Under the pieces are notes generated by a model, which made no database searches, was not told the origin of the DNA, and saw only the letters and a program-made list of their open reading frames with translations. Of a stretch of DNA of 64,000 nt, positions 9,543 to 20,049 are shown in pieces. The number at the start of each line of letters is the position of its first letter. Position 1 is the first letter of the stretch. Source of the stretch: Morinoia aosen (lineage: Eukaryota; Arthropoda; Malacostraca; Amphipoda; Talitridae). Both the position numbers and the translations under genes were made by a program. The DNA lies in assembly GCA_030386875.1 (NCBI GenBank), contig CM059579.1:92136253-92200252 (forward strand). Direction: 5' to 3'.

Positions 9543-12500
9543 CTAGTGGCGAAATGGTTCATACGTGGGACACTCAATGAACACGTGCTTCAGCGTGATG
9601 TGAGAGTGACAGCTTGGACAGGATGTAGGGGCTGATTTGGTGATGTAGTGGCCATGAGTTAGAAGGCATGTTTGTAGTCGCAGACGAGTGATTACCTTCT
9701 GGTCAGCACGGGTGAGGTTTTGTGGGATGAATGGCCCCAGCGTTGGTCGGAAGTGAGTGATGGATTGAGGAAGTGATGACCAGTAGCTTTGCCATGCTTG
9801 GTCATAGTGGAGAATGAATTTTCTTTTTAGCTCATAGTTGCTAGGAAAAAGGTGTGTCATATGGTTCAAACCCAACGATTCTCTCGCCAATTCATCAGCG
9901 GCTTCATTCCCCAGGATGCCAACGTGACTTGGTACCCATTCAATCATTATTTTACTTGCTTCTAGTGAGAAGATTATTTCCATAATCCAGATTACCAAGA
10001 AGTGGTCTGGTTTTCTTTTGGAGTTTAGGGCATAAATGCAGCTTAGAGAGTCAGTGAAGATGACAAATGAGCCTGGGAGAGTCGAAAGGAATTTGCAAGC
10101 AACGAAGATTGCATACAATTCAGCTGTAAATATAGAGTGGGGAGGAAGTTTTGCCTTGATTTTGAATATGTGCGAGAAAACCCCGCACCCGGTGTTTCCA
10201 TTGCTTGAAGAGCCGTCTGTGAATACAAAGATTCTGTGAGGGTACAGAGTCAGGGTAAGATCTTTAAAAGCCTGCGCCCAGTGTGTATTATCCATGGAAA
10301 GTTTGGGATAGCAAGATAGAGAAGAGCAAGCAAATGAAGCAGAGGGCAGGTACCGGGCAGTCATGGGTATAGTAGGAACGTCGGATATTTTGATATTCAA
10401 GCTTTGGAGTTCCCTACCTGCACGCCCTGCGAAGGGAAGAGGAAGAGGCAGGATGTCATACAGAGCATAGAGAAAGTGGCTAAGTAGCAGCTGACGCACA
10501 GGATGGCAAGGGATGGTGAGTACACGCGAACAGTATGAAGTAAGTAAGAGATTGCGGCGAATTGATAGAGGGATGAGGTTGGCCTCCGCTTCAAGTTTTG
10601 AAGTTAGGGTGCAGCGAAGAGCTCCAAGCATTATGCGTGCGGCTGCAAATTGAATGCGATCTATTTTTATCAGGTTGGAAGGTGAAGCAGTAGAAAATAG
10701 GAAAGAGGCATAGTCAAGTTTAGGGCAAGTAAGGGAAGTATAGAGGAGTCGGAGAGAGGAGTAGTCAGCTCCCCACCCGCGTGCAGCAATCACAGTCATC
10801 AGACGTAGGTCAGCCTGGCATCGAGATACTAGATTTTTTATGTGATGGTGCCAAGTGAGTTGTTTGTCAAAAGTGAGGCCCAGGAATTTAACAGTGTTGG
10901 CAAAGTTGATGGGGGTGTTCTGAAGAGTTAGGGGATGGACAGTTTTGGGTCTGTGCCTGGTAAAGATGACAGCTGATGTTTTGCTTGTTGATATTTGGAG
11001 TCCCCACCTGTGGCACCATTTTTCAATTTGGTTTAGAGCGTCTTGCATCACATTGGTGGCTTCTGGAAGACTATGATGTTTTATCCATATGGCTACATCA
11101 TCTGCATATAATGAGTGGGATGTGCTTGCTGGTAGTGCATCTAGAAGATCATTTATGTAAATTGTGAAAAGGGTGGGACTGATAACAGACCCTTGGGGGA
11201 CCCCAGAGTAAATGGGAAATGACCTTGAGGTGGTGTTGTTGATTCTAACTCTGATGGATCTTAGGTGCAAGAAGTTTTGAATAAATGAGGCAATATTACC
11301 TTTGATTCCTATTTTTTTAAGTTTGAGAAGGATGCCTTGATGCCAGACAGTATCAAAGGCCCTAGTTATGTCAAGAAAGACGGCTATACAGTATCCATTT
11401 TCGAGAAAGGTTTCTCGGATGGAGTTCTTTAGTCTGCATAGTGCGTCCTGTGTGCTGCGTCCAGATCTGAAGCCGCTTTGCCTAGGGTTGAAGAAGCTGC
11501 TACGCTCTAAAGCAGTCTGTAGTCTGTAATTGATCATTTTTTCTAAGATTTTGCATAAGCAGTTAGTAAGGGCAATGGGGCGGTATGAGTTGATGTCAGT
11601 TGAGGGCTTGGTGGGTTTCAGAATTGGAATGATAATGGCTTCTCTCCACTGGTGAGGGAATCCATGGGAGTAAATGTAGTTGTAAAAGTGCAAGAGAGCC
11701 TGTAGCTGATGCTTTGTGAAATGTTGGGGGAATGAGAATGGTATGGAGTCAGCTCCAGGAGAGCGAGATGTGGAGTGCTGCAGAGCTTTACTAAGTTCTT
11801 GAATGCTGAAAGGTTTGTTGTACCATGGAGAGTCTTGTTGGATGAATTGGGGTGGGTTTCTTTTAACTGTTTCTTTGACTTTTAAAAAAGCTTGATCATT
11901 TGATTTACCATTACTCACTTTGGAGAAGTGGAGTGCAAGTTCATTAGCTACATTCAATTGGTCAGTGATAATAGTGTCATTGTGTTTAATTACAATTGAT
12001 TTATTGGTTTGCCGAGAGGATATGGCTCTAACTTTTTTCCAGACTGTGGAATTGCTGGTTTGGGCAGTCATGTTGCTTAGGAAAGCCAGCCAGCTGGATT
12101 TACGGGCTTCATGCACTGTTCGCTTGAAGTATGCCTGCGCTTTTTTGAATTTGATCCAGAGCTCTAGGTTGCCTCGATGGTTTTTGTAGTGTGACAATGC
12201 CCTATTTTTAGCTCGGTGTGCTGTGGAGCATTCTTTGTTCCACCAGCAGGCAGATTTTGGGTTGGGTTTTGCTTTGGAAATTGGGATGCTTGCATGAGCT
12301 GCCTCTGAGATGGCCAGAGTCACAGCACCACAAGCCTGAGTAGGTGATAAGAATTTATCAGGGAGTTTCAAACTTGATTGGAAGGCTGACCAATCTGCCG
12401 ACTGCAGGTGCCACCGCGGAAGGGGTATGCTGGTTTGGGGTAGGGAGGTTGAAATAATTAGAGGAAAGTGATCGCTGGTACATGGACTAAAGTGAGGTTG

Positions 12501-13100
12501 CAAGGAAAAGAGAGGAGCTATATCAGGAGAAGTTATTGTCAAGTCAATGTGACTGAAGGTACCGCTTGGAGATAGAAAAGTAGGTTCAGAGTTGTTTAGT
12601 AGAAAAAGATCATTACTCATGATCCAACCCTGAATAAGATTTCCCCTGGCGTCCTCCCCAGGGGAACCCCAGCTGGGGTGGTGCGAGTTAGAGTCCAAAC
12701 AGATGATAAAAGGAGAGGAGAGCTGAGCGAGGAGTAAAGGAAGTTCAGAAATTAGGACAGAGTTTGGAAGTTTGGGTGGGATGTACAAGGAACATATTGA
12801 AATAGTTAGCTGGGAGAGGAAAATTTTGCTTGCACAGGCTTCAAGGGAAGACTTTATGGGAATGATAGTATGAGGGAATGAATTATGCACAGCCACTGCC
12901 ACTCCACCACCACCACCACAGACCCTTTCATAACTTGCCATTGGTTTGGAAAAATTTTTCAAATTGATTGAATTAGAATTGGCCATAGTTTCCTGTAAAC
13001 AGAGTACACTAGGATTGCATTCAGATATTAATTTTTGCAAGAAAGGTTTGCGAGAAAAGAAAGATCTAACATTCCACTGTATTATTGTGAAGTTTAACAT
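9543..13100 (-). CDS. LINE-A ORF2: endonuclease, reverse transcriptase, RNase H
   Basis: An uninterrupted 1185-residue polyprotein that would nick target DNA and copy the element RNA there. The APE-type endonuclease fills residues 1-220, with N10, E37, D136 and N138, D186, and SDH at 209-211. The reverse transcriptase spans about 485-750, with FLDITRAFD (D577, D583), GVPQGS and YADD at 665-668. The RNase H spans about 957-1075, with D962, E994, D1017, the WVPSHVGI histidine H1059 and D1069. A C-terminal zinc motif CPSCHSHITLKHVFIEC follows. The ATG overlaps the ORF1 stop by seven bases (ATGTTAA), which fits coupled re-initiation, though that is inferred. The 3' UTR is 9345-9542. Confidence 0.95.
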   Translation of the reverse strand: MLNFTIIQWNVRSFFSRKPFLQKLISECNPSVLCLQETMANSNSINLKNFSKPMASYERVCGGGGGVAVAVHNSFPHTIIPIKSSLEACASKIFLSQLTISICSLYIPPKLPNSVLISELPLLLAQLSSPFIICLDSNSHHPSWGSPGEDARGNLIQGWIMSNDLFLLNNSEPTFLSPSGTFSHIDLTITSPDIAPLFSLQPHFSPCTSDHFPLIISTSLPQTSIPLPRWHLQSADWSAFQSSLKLPDKFLSPTQACGAVTLAISEAAHASIPISKAKPNPKSACWWNKECSTAHRAKNRALSHYKNHRGNLELWIKFKKAQAYFKRTVHEARKSSWLAFLSNMTAQTSNSTVWKKVRAISSRQTNKSIVIKHNDTIITDQLNVANELALHFSKVSNGKSNDQAFLKVKETVKRNPPQFIQQDSPWYNKPFSIQELSKALQHSTSRSPGADSIPFSFPQHFTKHQLQALLHFYNYIYSHGFPHQWREAIIIPILKPTKPSTDINSYRPIALTNCLCKILEKMINYRLQTALERSSFFNPRQSGFRSGRSTQDALCRLKNSIRETFLENGYCIAVFLDITRAFDTVWHQGILLKLKKIGIKGNIASFIQNFLHLRSIRVRINNTTSRSFPIYSGVPQGSVISPTLFTIYINDLLDALPASTSHSLYADDVAIWIKHHSLPEATNVMQDALNQIEKWCHRWGLQISTSKTSAVIFTRHRPKTVHPLTLQNTPINFANTVKFLGLTFDKQLTWHHHIKNLVSRCQADLRLMTVIAARGWGADYSSLRLLYTSLTCPKLDYASFLFSTASPSNLIKIDRIQFAAARIMLGALRCTLTSKLEAEANLIPLSIRRNLLLTSYCSRVLTIPCHPVRQLLLSHFLYALYDILPLPLPFAGRAGRELQSLNIKISDVPTIPMTARYLPSASFACSSLSCYPKLSMDNTHWAQAFKDLTLTLYPHRIFVFTDGSSSNGNTGCGVFSHIFKIKAKLPPHSIFTAELYAIFVACKFLSTLPGSFVIFTDSLSCIYALNSKRKPDHFLVIWIMEIIFSLEASKIMIEWVPSHVGILGNEAADELARESLGLNHMTHLFPSNYELKRKFILHYDQAWQSYWSSLPQSITHFRPTLGPFIPQNLTRADQKVITRLRLQTCLLTHGHYITKSAPTSCPSCHSHITLKHVFIECPTYEPFRH

Positions 13101-14802
13101 GAACTTGATATGGAAGTGAGACCTAAGTTAGTTAGTGAGTCAATTACTATAGCATCTGCCTGAAGAATTTGACCAAGTTGAGTCAGACATTGAATTTTAT
13201 CTGTTAAGCTGGAGGTCATGAACAGTTTGATAATGACTGGCAAGACTTTAACAATCAGGTTGGCCATTTCAGTTGAGAAAGTTGAAGTAGATGAGTTAGT
13301 ATTGGAAGATTGAGATTGTTGAACAGGATGACGCATAGTATTGCCAGAGTGAGATGGCCGAAGGTATGGACTGTTAGGGTTTACCCGAGATTGTGAAGGA
13401 ACAGAAGTTTGAGTGAGAGGTGAGCACGGGGGAGAGTTCTGGCGTTGTCCTGGAGTTATCCATTGACTGGCAGGACTGTTAGAAGAGATTGGGCGTGACG
13501 GAGTGGGGGACGCTTCGTCTTCATTCATCAGCTGAGTCAATGTTGGGAAAGCTTCAGGAGAGGAGATATCCTAGGTTTCATTATTGGCAATTCCATTGGT
13601 AGGACGAGGTTGGATGATTTGCTGCCTTGCAGTTGGATTAGGGTTAGGTGCATTTTGGTTGGCAGTAAGTTCAGCTCTGGCTCTCTCCCTTGCAGCAGCA
13701 AATGAGAGTCCCTTGTCTGTGGTAAGTTGACAGGCATGCCGCTCAGCTTTGTAAGCAATACAGTCGCGAGAAGTTACTGAGTGTGGGCCTTTGCAGTTAG
13801 GGCAGGTAGGAGGAGACTCTGCTGAGGGGCAAGCATCAAATAGATGGCCTTCTTTGCCGCAGTGACCACAGACTGGAGTAACTCTACTGCATCTGCTGCG
13901 CGAGTGTCCATATTTGCAGCATTTACCGCAACGCAGGGGGCTGGGATAATATTGATCTATCTTATAATAAACATATCCAATTCGAATTTTGGCTGGAAGG
14001 GTCGAGGACAAAAAGGTGAGGACATATAGGAGAACATGAGCTTTTAGTGGATCAACAAGCAGCTTTCTCATTCCTACAACTTTGTTGGGTTTCAAGATGT
14101 CAAGTAGGAACTCCAGCGACTCTTCTTTTAATTCTGGAGCATAGATGGTGCCATAGGAGAATTGGGTGCTCCAGGCAACAGAGGCACTTATGGGGATGCT
14201 CTGGTTCTTTATTACCAGAGTCTTAGCAGAAAGAAGTTTTTTGACTTGGTTGAAGTTTTTAGTGGTGACAAGGAGTGATCCTGACTTTTGATGCTCAATG
14301 GTTTCTATGGGATCACACAGTGAGTCCATTGCTTGTCCGATCCAGAAAGGGTTTTTCTTTGCAAGGTTTATAGTTGGGTCGGTGCATGTCAACACAACTT
14401 GACGAGTAGAATCCGGTATGTTTTTTAGGTTTTCGTCCAAATTTAGGTCAATCCGAGCGCTGCTTTGGGCCGCGGTTGAAGGGTTGTTCTGTTTAGCAGA
14501 GCTGGAGGCTTCAGCGTCAAGAAGGCTGTCCGATTTTTCTTGATAGGATGGGGTAGGAGGAATGTTATCGGCAATAAGGCTGGTGCCGGAGTCAGAGAGA
14601 ACGCCACTGCAGTCTGACTAGCAGTCAGAGATAGGCCGGTTTGCGTCTCTAATAGTTTTCTTTGAGCTTGTTGCAGAAATGTCTGGAGAGTCACTTCTGC
14701 GCTTTAGGTTAGTTGGTTTGGATGGAGGTTTTTGCTTTTCAAAAATTTATCCGGTGGCTGTTTGGGAGGCAAGTTTGCCGCACTTTCACGCCTAATAGGC
14801 AT
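13094..14802 (-). pseudogene. LINE-A ORF1: gag-like RNA-binding protein, damaged
   Basis: ORF1 of a LINE coats the element RNA. From the likely ATG at 14800-14802 the frame runs about 25 codons, then shifts by one base in the A run at 14727-14735. In the main frame there are two in-frame TAG codons, at 14618-14620 and 13571-13573, with good coding sequence on both sides of each. The conserved part holds three zinc knuckles: CGKCCKYGHSRSRC, CGHCGKEGHLFDAC and CPNCKGPHSVTSRDC. A Ser/Pro/Gln-rich tail follows and ends at 13094, overlapping the ORF2 start. Both stops being TAG is worth noting, but simple decay is the plain explanation. Confidence 0.88.
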
Positions 14803-14890
14803 TTCAATCAAAGCACCGAGTAGCTAACTGCGAAATTAGGGAGTTAGGCCACGACACAACCTCACAACACTGTGTTCCGAAGAGAACTGG

Positions 14891-14900
14891 AGACAATAAG
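14891..14900. repeat. LINE-A target site duplication, right copy
   Basis: An exact copy of AGACAATAAG at 9335-9344, lying within the copia gag region. Confidence 0.92.
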
Positions 14901-15708
14901 AGCTTCTCCCATCTTTGCTATCAGTAGCCATCGCGTTCGCGGTACCTTTTCTTCGGCAAAAATTAGTATCATGAGATGCACTTTTACAAATAGAACACCA
15001 CCGATTTTTCTTTGCACTTTTGTAATATTTACACTCAAATTTCTTGTGACCTGACTTACCACATAAGTAACAAGTAATTTTAGTGTCTTTCACTTTCATG
15101 ACTCTTTCTTCACTTTCACTGTGGCCTTGCCGGGTTTTCTTTGTTTCCGCTTCACTCTTGAGAGCCGATTTGAATTTCATGAAGTCCATTTCATTACTGT
15201 CACTTTGCGTGATGATGGTAGAAAAAGCGTTGTAGGCAGCTGGCAATCCTTTGATAATCATGGCGATAATCAGTCCATCGCTGATATTTTCGCCGGCTTT
15301 CTTCAGGTAGGATGCAGTTGTCTCTGCCCGCAGCAAATAGTCGGTAACCGTCTCGCCATTTTTCATCTTCAGTGCGGCCAACTCGCAATACAGAGAAATA
15401 ATTCTCGGTTTACTGCTACCAAGGTAATGATCACGCAGAATCTTCATGGATTTTCTTCCATCTCCATAGGCGTCTCTGATAATCAACGAGAGACTTTTAT
15501 CATCGAGCCTTTGTACAAGCTCGGAGAACACTTGCTTGTTCTTCTCAACATCCAGACTTGATTCTTCGCCCTCAAGGACGGCATCCAACGACTTTAAGTC
15601 TAGGTAGGCCCGAAATTTCACTTCCCACAACTCATACCTTTCATCATTGCCATCAAAAGTTAGGTTACTGGGCCCATAACCTGTTAGACCAGAGAGGCCT
15701 CTTTCCAT
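14901..15708 (-). pseudogene. Copia gag fossil with CCHC knuckle
   Basis: Minus-strand copia gag. It starts MERGLSGLTGYGP at 15706-15708, has the conserved WEVKFRAYLDL block and LYCELAALKMKNGETVTDYL, and a zinc knuckle CYLCGKSGHKKFEC followed by a second Cys-rich motif CSICKSASHDTNFC. The frame upstream of this methionine lies in the leader or LTR and is unlikely to be protein. LINE-A interrupts the element just after the zinc region. Confidence 0.88.
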
Positions 15709-15939
15709 CTTGGAATAATGGAGTACGACAACGATTATAAGTATGAGTGTGGGGTAGAGAAACACAGTTGGTAATCTAGGAACTACATGTACTGTACGTC
15801 CGTCGGGTACGGCGGCAAGAACAAGAAGAAGGAACTCGATCGCTCTACAAAGGCGGTTAACACATGAACATAGAAAACGGGACGGAAGAAATTTAATGGG
15901 CGACTGCGACAACTCATATATAATAATAATTATATATAC

Positions 15940-17117
15940 TGAAGTTGGATCTCAACAGAGGGACCTTTCCCCATCGTCTGTAAGTATTTTAAAGTATTCT
16001 CTCTCAACCTGTAACGTTACCTAACTCGTCATCCCTTTATTATCGTGAGGCATTCATGCGAAGACTATACATTTGTTGTGCGATCGTCCACCAATTGTTC
16101 AAATAAAGTGCTTATCAACTAGTGACCGCTGTGTTAAAATTGCTAGATACGGATGTGTGTTCAGGTATATATTCTTTTATGCTTCCTTAAAAAGACACTT
16201 TGAACATTGGGCGAAACGAGCGATTCACGTATTATTGCCTGGCGTTAGTGACACGAGTTTTACAATATTCGTGTGCGTATCATAAATGTGTTCTTTCTAA
16301 ATGTGTTTCTAGCCGTGTGTCTTCGGCAGGGTGTTCTTGATAATGTGTTCATCGACTAAGGACTTATTCTCTTCCCTGTCAATGCAACTGAAACCCTTCT
16401 TGTTTCGTGAACTTATCTCCTAGTTTGCTATTCCTGTGCACCTTGTGCGTAGATTCCGCGTTCCCCCAACTCCACGCTAAATGGTGCCTTCCTCTTTCCT
16501 CTCTTGGGACATCTTTGTCGCGGTTAAGGGAGACTAAAACTTTCTTATATAATACTGGTAATAGCAATGCGAATTGTTGTGGTGCTACGTCGTTAGCAGG
16601 GCGGCGAGTTCCCTTTATTATGTGCTACTATTCTATGGCCTCTTATGTCTCACTCAGCTATTTCTCGTGTACCCTCGAGGTATGAATTTACTTTCTTGTT
16701 GTGCGGTGCTATGTAAATGGTGCCTTCCTCTTCCCTCTCTTGGAACACCTTCGTCGTGGTTGAGGGAGGCTAAAACTTTCCTATTTAATAATACTAGTAA
16801 TGCGTTACGAATTCTGTCACTAGAATATCATACCTAGTTCTAACAACATTTAGCAGTTCTCTGTGTCTCACTCAGGAAGTGGAAGATTCCTTTCTTGTTA
16901 TCCATCAATTGCTTATTCGACTGTGATCTTAAATTAGGATTTCCTGTCACGCAATTCCTGGTCCGAGTCTGAATCATACTTGTCTGGGCAGATTCACAGA
17001 GTCGTTTGGATAAGAAATAAAACCGAAGAAACCACGTGTTCTTCTTGGTGTCCCTACGCCTTCCGTTCCTATGCGTGCCGAAGCGAAGATAGAATTTCCG
17101 CTAGAGCACACGTAACA
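15940..17117 (+). mobile_element. Solo LTR of a Bel/Pao-type element
   Basis: About 1.18 kb begins TGAAGTTGG and ends CACGTAACA. It matches the LTR at 55183-56372 along its length in the opposite orientation, through shared blocks such as GAGGGACCTTTCC, TTGTGCGATCGTCCACC, GAACATTGGGCGAAACGAGC and GCCGAAGCGAAGAT. It diverges with many substitutions and indels, so it is clearly older or from a sister subfamily. No internal region is attached. The flanks do not show a matching 4-6 bp duplication, so it may mark a rearrangement point between the copia remains and LINE-B. Confidence 0.82.
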
Positions 17118-17184
17118 GACCTCTTACATCACATTTACAAATGGAAACACTAAAACAACATTCAGTAGGAAAATGGTCACTACC

Positions 17185-17910
17185 CTAGTCCGGACCTCTA
17201 GTCAACTGGCCACAATTTAACAGATTCATTGAAACAAGGCACAAATCTAGAGTGGAAGTAGTCCCAACTCGTTTGTCAATATAGGTAGGCAAATCAGGGG
17301 GGTTTAAAACCCCAACTGGGCACTGATCTAATAAACTTAATAAACTCTGACCAGTTTGATTTAGTCTCATCCTATGATCCCACATAGGAGAGTGGGCATT
17401 GTAATCACCAATCATAATAAATTTACTATTCAATTGTGAAAAATAATGCAGAAATTCTGAGACCATTACATTACAGTTAGGATTATACAAATTAATCACA
17501 TCAATACTACCTAATCTTGTACACACTTCTATTGCTAGCAGCTCAAGTTTACCCTGTTGACATGGATTCAAAGGTTTTACCCTAAAAGGTATATCGCCTC
17601 GTACCAAGATGCCAAGACCCCCTCTGTTCCCATTTTGTCGATGATGCCAAATGCATTGATATCCCACAAATTTAGGCTCATGAGAATAAATCCAAGTTTC
17701 ACATAGGCATACAACATCTGGTTTTTTGGTATATAAATATAACTTGAGCTCTGACAATTTATCACGTATTCCATTACAGTTGAATTGATATAATAGGAAC
17801 TTTTTTTCTGATGCAGTGTTTCTTTTCAATTTCTGATCCACAATTTTAAAAGGCCTATTTGTCATTTTTCTTCTTTGTTCTGCTAGATTGCTGCCTGTTT
17901 GAGAATACAC
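17185..17910 (-). pseudogene. LINE-B ORF2: endonuclease domain only
   Basis: An APE-type endonuclease start: FNCNGIRDKL, CLCETWI, GGLGILVRGDIPF, IMIGDYNAHSPMWDHR and TLDLCLVS are the usual blocks in order. A TAG at 17185-17187 stops the frame; right after it the same frame continues GSDHFPTE, the last endonuclease motif. The frame then meets the solo LTR, so the reverse transcriptase is absent. ORF2 overlaps the end of ORF1 (17855) by 56 bases, as in many two-ORF LINEs. Confidence 0.88.
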
Positions 17911-18088
17911 TCTTGGATCCTGGACACTTGATTTTTGGATCCTGGTTCTTCATTGATGCTTCAAGAAGAGGATTAGTTTCCTTTGATTTTTCGCCTTGTT
18001 TGCAGGTTTCAGGAGGATCACTTCTTTCCTTTGATGTTGGTGTTGGGTTTTCTTCCAAAGTTGACTCAGCAGCAATTGTTTCGGTCAA
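17855..18088 (-). pseudogene. LINE-B ORF1, C-terminal tail
   Basis: A Lys/Ser/Glu/Pro-rich tail (TLEENPTPTSKERSDPPE and on) in the same frame as the ORF1 piece at 18392-19203, separated from it by 303 bases of inserted or foreign sequence. It overlaps the ORF2 start. It is inferred to be the last part of ORF1; no domain is recognisable. Confidence 0.6.
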
Positions 18089-18391
18089 TATTTACTTTAG
18101 GTCAGGCAGGCGACCATTATGGGGGCCGCCATCTTGGATCCGATGTAAACAAGATTGCGGTCGTCACCCTAATGGGTGGGTTAGAAGCTTTATTTATAAT
18201 TTTTGCTATAAGAACTGTGGTTAACCCTCACAACCCAACCTCTTTACGTTTGTAATAGGGGGTTAACTACCCTTATTAACTAAATAACGGCTCCGGCGCG
18301 CGCCGGCGCCAACTTCAAAGTACAATTATTCAAAAATAACGCATCAGCGAGCAGAATGTCATTCATGTAAAAGGTTATTAAATGTGTTCCT
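18089..18391. mobile_element. Small insert in LINE-B, edges unresolved
   Basis: This stretch breaks the ORF1 frame and has a different character. It carries GCGACCATTATGGGGGCC, a CG-rich palindrome CCGGCGCGCGCCGG near 18294-18307, and the right arm of the hairpin MITE seen at 8249-8376 (CCAACCTCTTTACGTTTGTA, ending near 18262). It is probably a MITE or a decayed pair of MITEs. I could not fix its ends or a target duplication. Confidence 0.55.
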
Positions 18392-19203
18392 TTATTGATT
18401 ATTTGCCCCCAAATTATTAATTTCCTTGCCTGACAAAAAATAAATATTGTCCATTGTTTCTCTTGAATGGTATTCATTTAAGATTGTTTCTCCAGTTTTG
18501 AGGCCAAAGTGGTTTCTGATCATACCCAGAATTAGTAGATATTTTTCTCTTTTATTTTCTAGAGACAAGTTCACTGAAAAAATTTCCAAGAGAAATTTTC
18601 CTAATTTAAAGAGGATTTTTTCTAGCACATTATCAAAATGTTTCTCACACTTTTCCATGATCTCTGCTTCCCGGAGACCTGGGTCTTGATTTTCAGAGTA
18701 TTCCACAGCTACAGCCTGAGTGGCCTGATTGGCTGCAACACCAAGTGCTGAGGCATAAGTCCTAGGTTTATTTGGGACTCTTCTGGGTAAGTAATATGAT
18801 CCTTGAGTTTGGTGAACTTCTGCTTCAACATCAAAGGTATTTGGTCCTGATTTGTCTGCAACTGATGTCTCCATTTCTGTTAGCTGATGCTGTGTTTGAG
18901 ACTGCTTTGTGCTCTGCTGTGATATTTCGAGGTTTCCCCGCCCGGTCTTCTGCAGTAATGCACTTCTTGCTTCATTGAAAGAGAAACCCTCTCTTATAAG
19001 TTGCTGTAGCCTTGAAGCATCTTGTACATATTTGCATTCACGTGAGCTAGCCACATGTGGGCCCAGGCAGTTAGCACACCTTGGGGACCCAGCATCACAT
19101 TCCTCTTCACATTCCTCTTTTAGATGATTGCCACCACAGACCAGACATCTCTGAGTCGCTGCGCATCCACTTGCAAGATGGCCTAGCCTCTGGCAACGGT
19201 AGC
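18392..19203 (-). pseudogene. LINE-B ORF1, zinc-knuckle half
   Basis: Starts at LRCYRCQRLGHLASGC, a CCHC knuckle, followed by CLVCGGNHLKEECEEEC and CANCLGPHVASSREC. This is the usual triple-knuckle end of a LINE gag-like ORF1. A variable linker and a helical C-terminal region follow (LREAEIMEKCEKHFDNVLEK). The N-terminal half of the same protein lies 20 kb away at 39047-40417, ending VRPFVPPPLR. Removing unit X and one ACCGTAG restores the frame exactly at the cysteine codon TGC. Confidence 0.88.
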
Positions 19204-19210
19204 ACCGTAG
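19204..19210. repeat. Target duplication of unit X, left copy
   Basis: ACCGTAG here and at 39040-39046. The eighth base differs (C here, G there). Confidence 0.75.
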
Positions 19211-19227
19211 CAAGGTGGAATATCAGG

Positions 19228-19797
19228 GAACTTTATTATGACCGGACACAATGGCACATCGGAACTATGAGTAGCAGTCACACGAACTTTTGTGAACTAT
19301 TTCTATCCTTCCTAAAAATTTCAATCGGCACCCTATTTTCAATCAATAGTGACCACAAATAGGTAATTAACATGTTATAATACGGGACAAATCATGAAAA
19401 CGCTATTTTCATGCAGCTTTCCCATGAAAAGTCGAAGAATAAACTACGATAAGACAGAGCGTCAACATACTCCTCGTACGATAGTTTGAAGGTAACTGAA
19501 TCGCTGTGAGCCTGTGACGTCAAAACGAACGTGAAAAGAACTTACGTTCGTTCAAATGATTACACAACGTATTAAAATGCATTTTTACACCATAATTCTT
19601 TCAGTATTTGGGCGTATCCTAATGTCACTGGAAAGAAAAAACTTTCAGCTTTACGAAGAGGTAATTTTTCATCGAAAAAAAATATTTATAAGTACTTTTA
19701 TTCGTTATTGTTCCCCGCACACCGTAGTAGACAGAATAAACTTCAGTCTTTTCAAAGGAAGAAATTAGCCTTGCGATCAAGTTCAGGGCATAAAAAC
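19228..19797. other. Non-coding interior of unit X, left side
   Basis: AT-rich sequence with no recognisable protein. It ends where the 3' tail of LINE-C copy 1 begins. Confidence 0.6.
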
Positions 19798-20049
19798 CAC
19801 TTGAACTTGAACTTGAACTTGAGGGCCGACAGTGTCGGGGCCTTTGTAACGGCCTACAATTCCCTCCACAATTTTCACACAAAGAGTTCAGCACCTGGTA
19901 CCAGACTTGTCCACTAAACTACTCAGGATCTACGATCCTTGTCACAAGCCTCCATTGGAAGGCATCACCGGGACAGCCAGTGTGTCAAAACACCATCCCC
20001 CGGCACATTGGGTCATTACAGCCCATTCTACCAGACTGGCTCATTCCAG

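Larger units (their letters stand above)
9345..14890 (-). mobile_element. LINE-A: full-length I-group LINE with RNase H
   Basis: A 5546-bp non-LTR retrotransposon on the minus strand, bounded by a perfect 10-bp target duplication. The 3' end (left side) carries a short tandem tail made of AACAAGT-type units instead of poly(A). The 5' end starts CCAGTTCTCTTCGG. It holds ORF1 with three CCHC knuckles, damaged, and an intact ORF2 with endonuclease, reverse transcriptase and RNase H. The RNase H points to the I group. Full length and an intact ORF2 suggest a fairly recent insertion. Confidence 0.93.
8625..15939 (-). mobile_element. Broken copia (Ty1/copia) element, split by LINE-A
   Basis: This is the minus-strand remains of one Ty1/copia LTR element. 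Gag and CCHC region lie at about 14901-15708, and protease and integrase start at 8625-9334. LINE-A (9345-14890) inserted between them and left a 10-bp duplication, AGACAATAAG. The downstream half is missing beyond hairpin element Z. A Bel/Pao-type solo LTR abuts the upstream side. An upstream copia LTR probably lies within 15709-15939 but its edges are not resolved. Confidence 0.8.
17118..19210 (-). mobile_element. LINE-B, 3' part (second half of ORF1 and ORF2 endonuclease)
   Basis: The minus-strand continuation of the LINE whose 5' part is at 39047-40430. The ACCGTAG copies at 19204-19210 and 39040-39046 are the duplicated target of unit X. The element is cut off at the solo LTR edge (17117), so its reverse transcriptase and 3' end are missing. 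It contains a further small insert at about 18089-18391. Confidence 0.87.
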
